A DNA stretch of 6,395 bases, taken from assembly GCA_009699025.1 (NCBI GenBank), contig WLOZ01000116.1, positions 1 to 6,395 on the forward strand, read 5' to 3'. Below the pieces are notes generated by a model, which saw only the letters and a list, made by a program, of their open reading frames with translations, was not told the origin of the DNA and did not search any database. Positions within the stretch are counted from its first letter, which is position 1; every line of letters starts with the position of its first letter. Source of the stretch: Actinomycetota bacterium (GTDB taxonomy: Bacteria; Actinomycetota; Actinomycetes; S36-B12; CAIYMF01). The translations under genes and the position numbers were made by a program. Shown piece after piece: positions 6,395 to 6,395 of this stretch.

Positions 6395-6395
6395 C

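Overview
The window is GC-rich, and every gene I can support lies on the minus strand. The base composition, GTG starts, strong AAGGAG-type ribosome sites and a lipoprotein with a long Ser/Thr/Ala-rich tether after its lipobox suggest a high-GC Gram-positive, most likely an actinomycetote. This is inference; no rRNA or other phylogenetic marker is present.

Layout in the direction of transcription (high to low coordinates): (1) 6394-6065, the C-terminal part of an alpha/beta-hydrolase whose start is outside the window. (2) 6064-5934, a 131-bp gap before the transporter operon. It holds two short direct-repeat pairs, each with an 11-bp period, and a strong Shine-Dalgarno site. (3) 5933-4584, a lipid-anchored periplasmic-binding-fold substrate-binding protein. 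(4) 4549-3644, a LivH-type permease. (5) 3644-1872, a second permease of LivM type fused in frame to a LivG-type ATPase. (6) 1875-1132, a LivF-type ATPase. (7) 1097 to the window start, the N-terminal 365 residues of an IlvD/Edd-family Fe-S dehydratase that runs off the window.

Genes 3 to 7 look like one operon: gaps are 34 bp, a 1-bp overlap (TGATG), a 4-bp overlap (GTGA) and 34 bp. Together they encode a complete HAAT-family (branched-chain amino acid type) ABC importer: binding lipoprotein, two permease domains and two ATPase domains. A dehydratase follows immediately. Its motifs (SDYNPCH, GGCDKTVPAQLM, GACTDCRR, GTCMVMGTAS) resemble the sugar-acid/pentonate side of the IlvD/Edd family more than the valine/isoleucine-pathway enzyme. 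An attractive but unproven reading is that the importer brings in a hydroxylated acid, such as an aldonic acid or a relative, that the dehydratase then breaks down, and that the upstream hydrolase acts in the same catabolism.

I found no mobile element, CRISPR array, RNA gene or clear intrinsic terminator. The genes are recognisable family members. The least ordinary points are the LivM-LivG fusion, the importer-dehydratase pairing, a binding-site segment in the lipoprotein that departs from the amino-acid-binding LivJ/LivK pattern, and the phased repeats in the operon leader.
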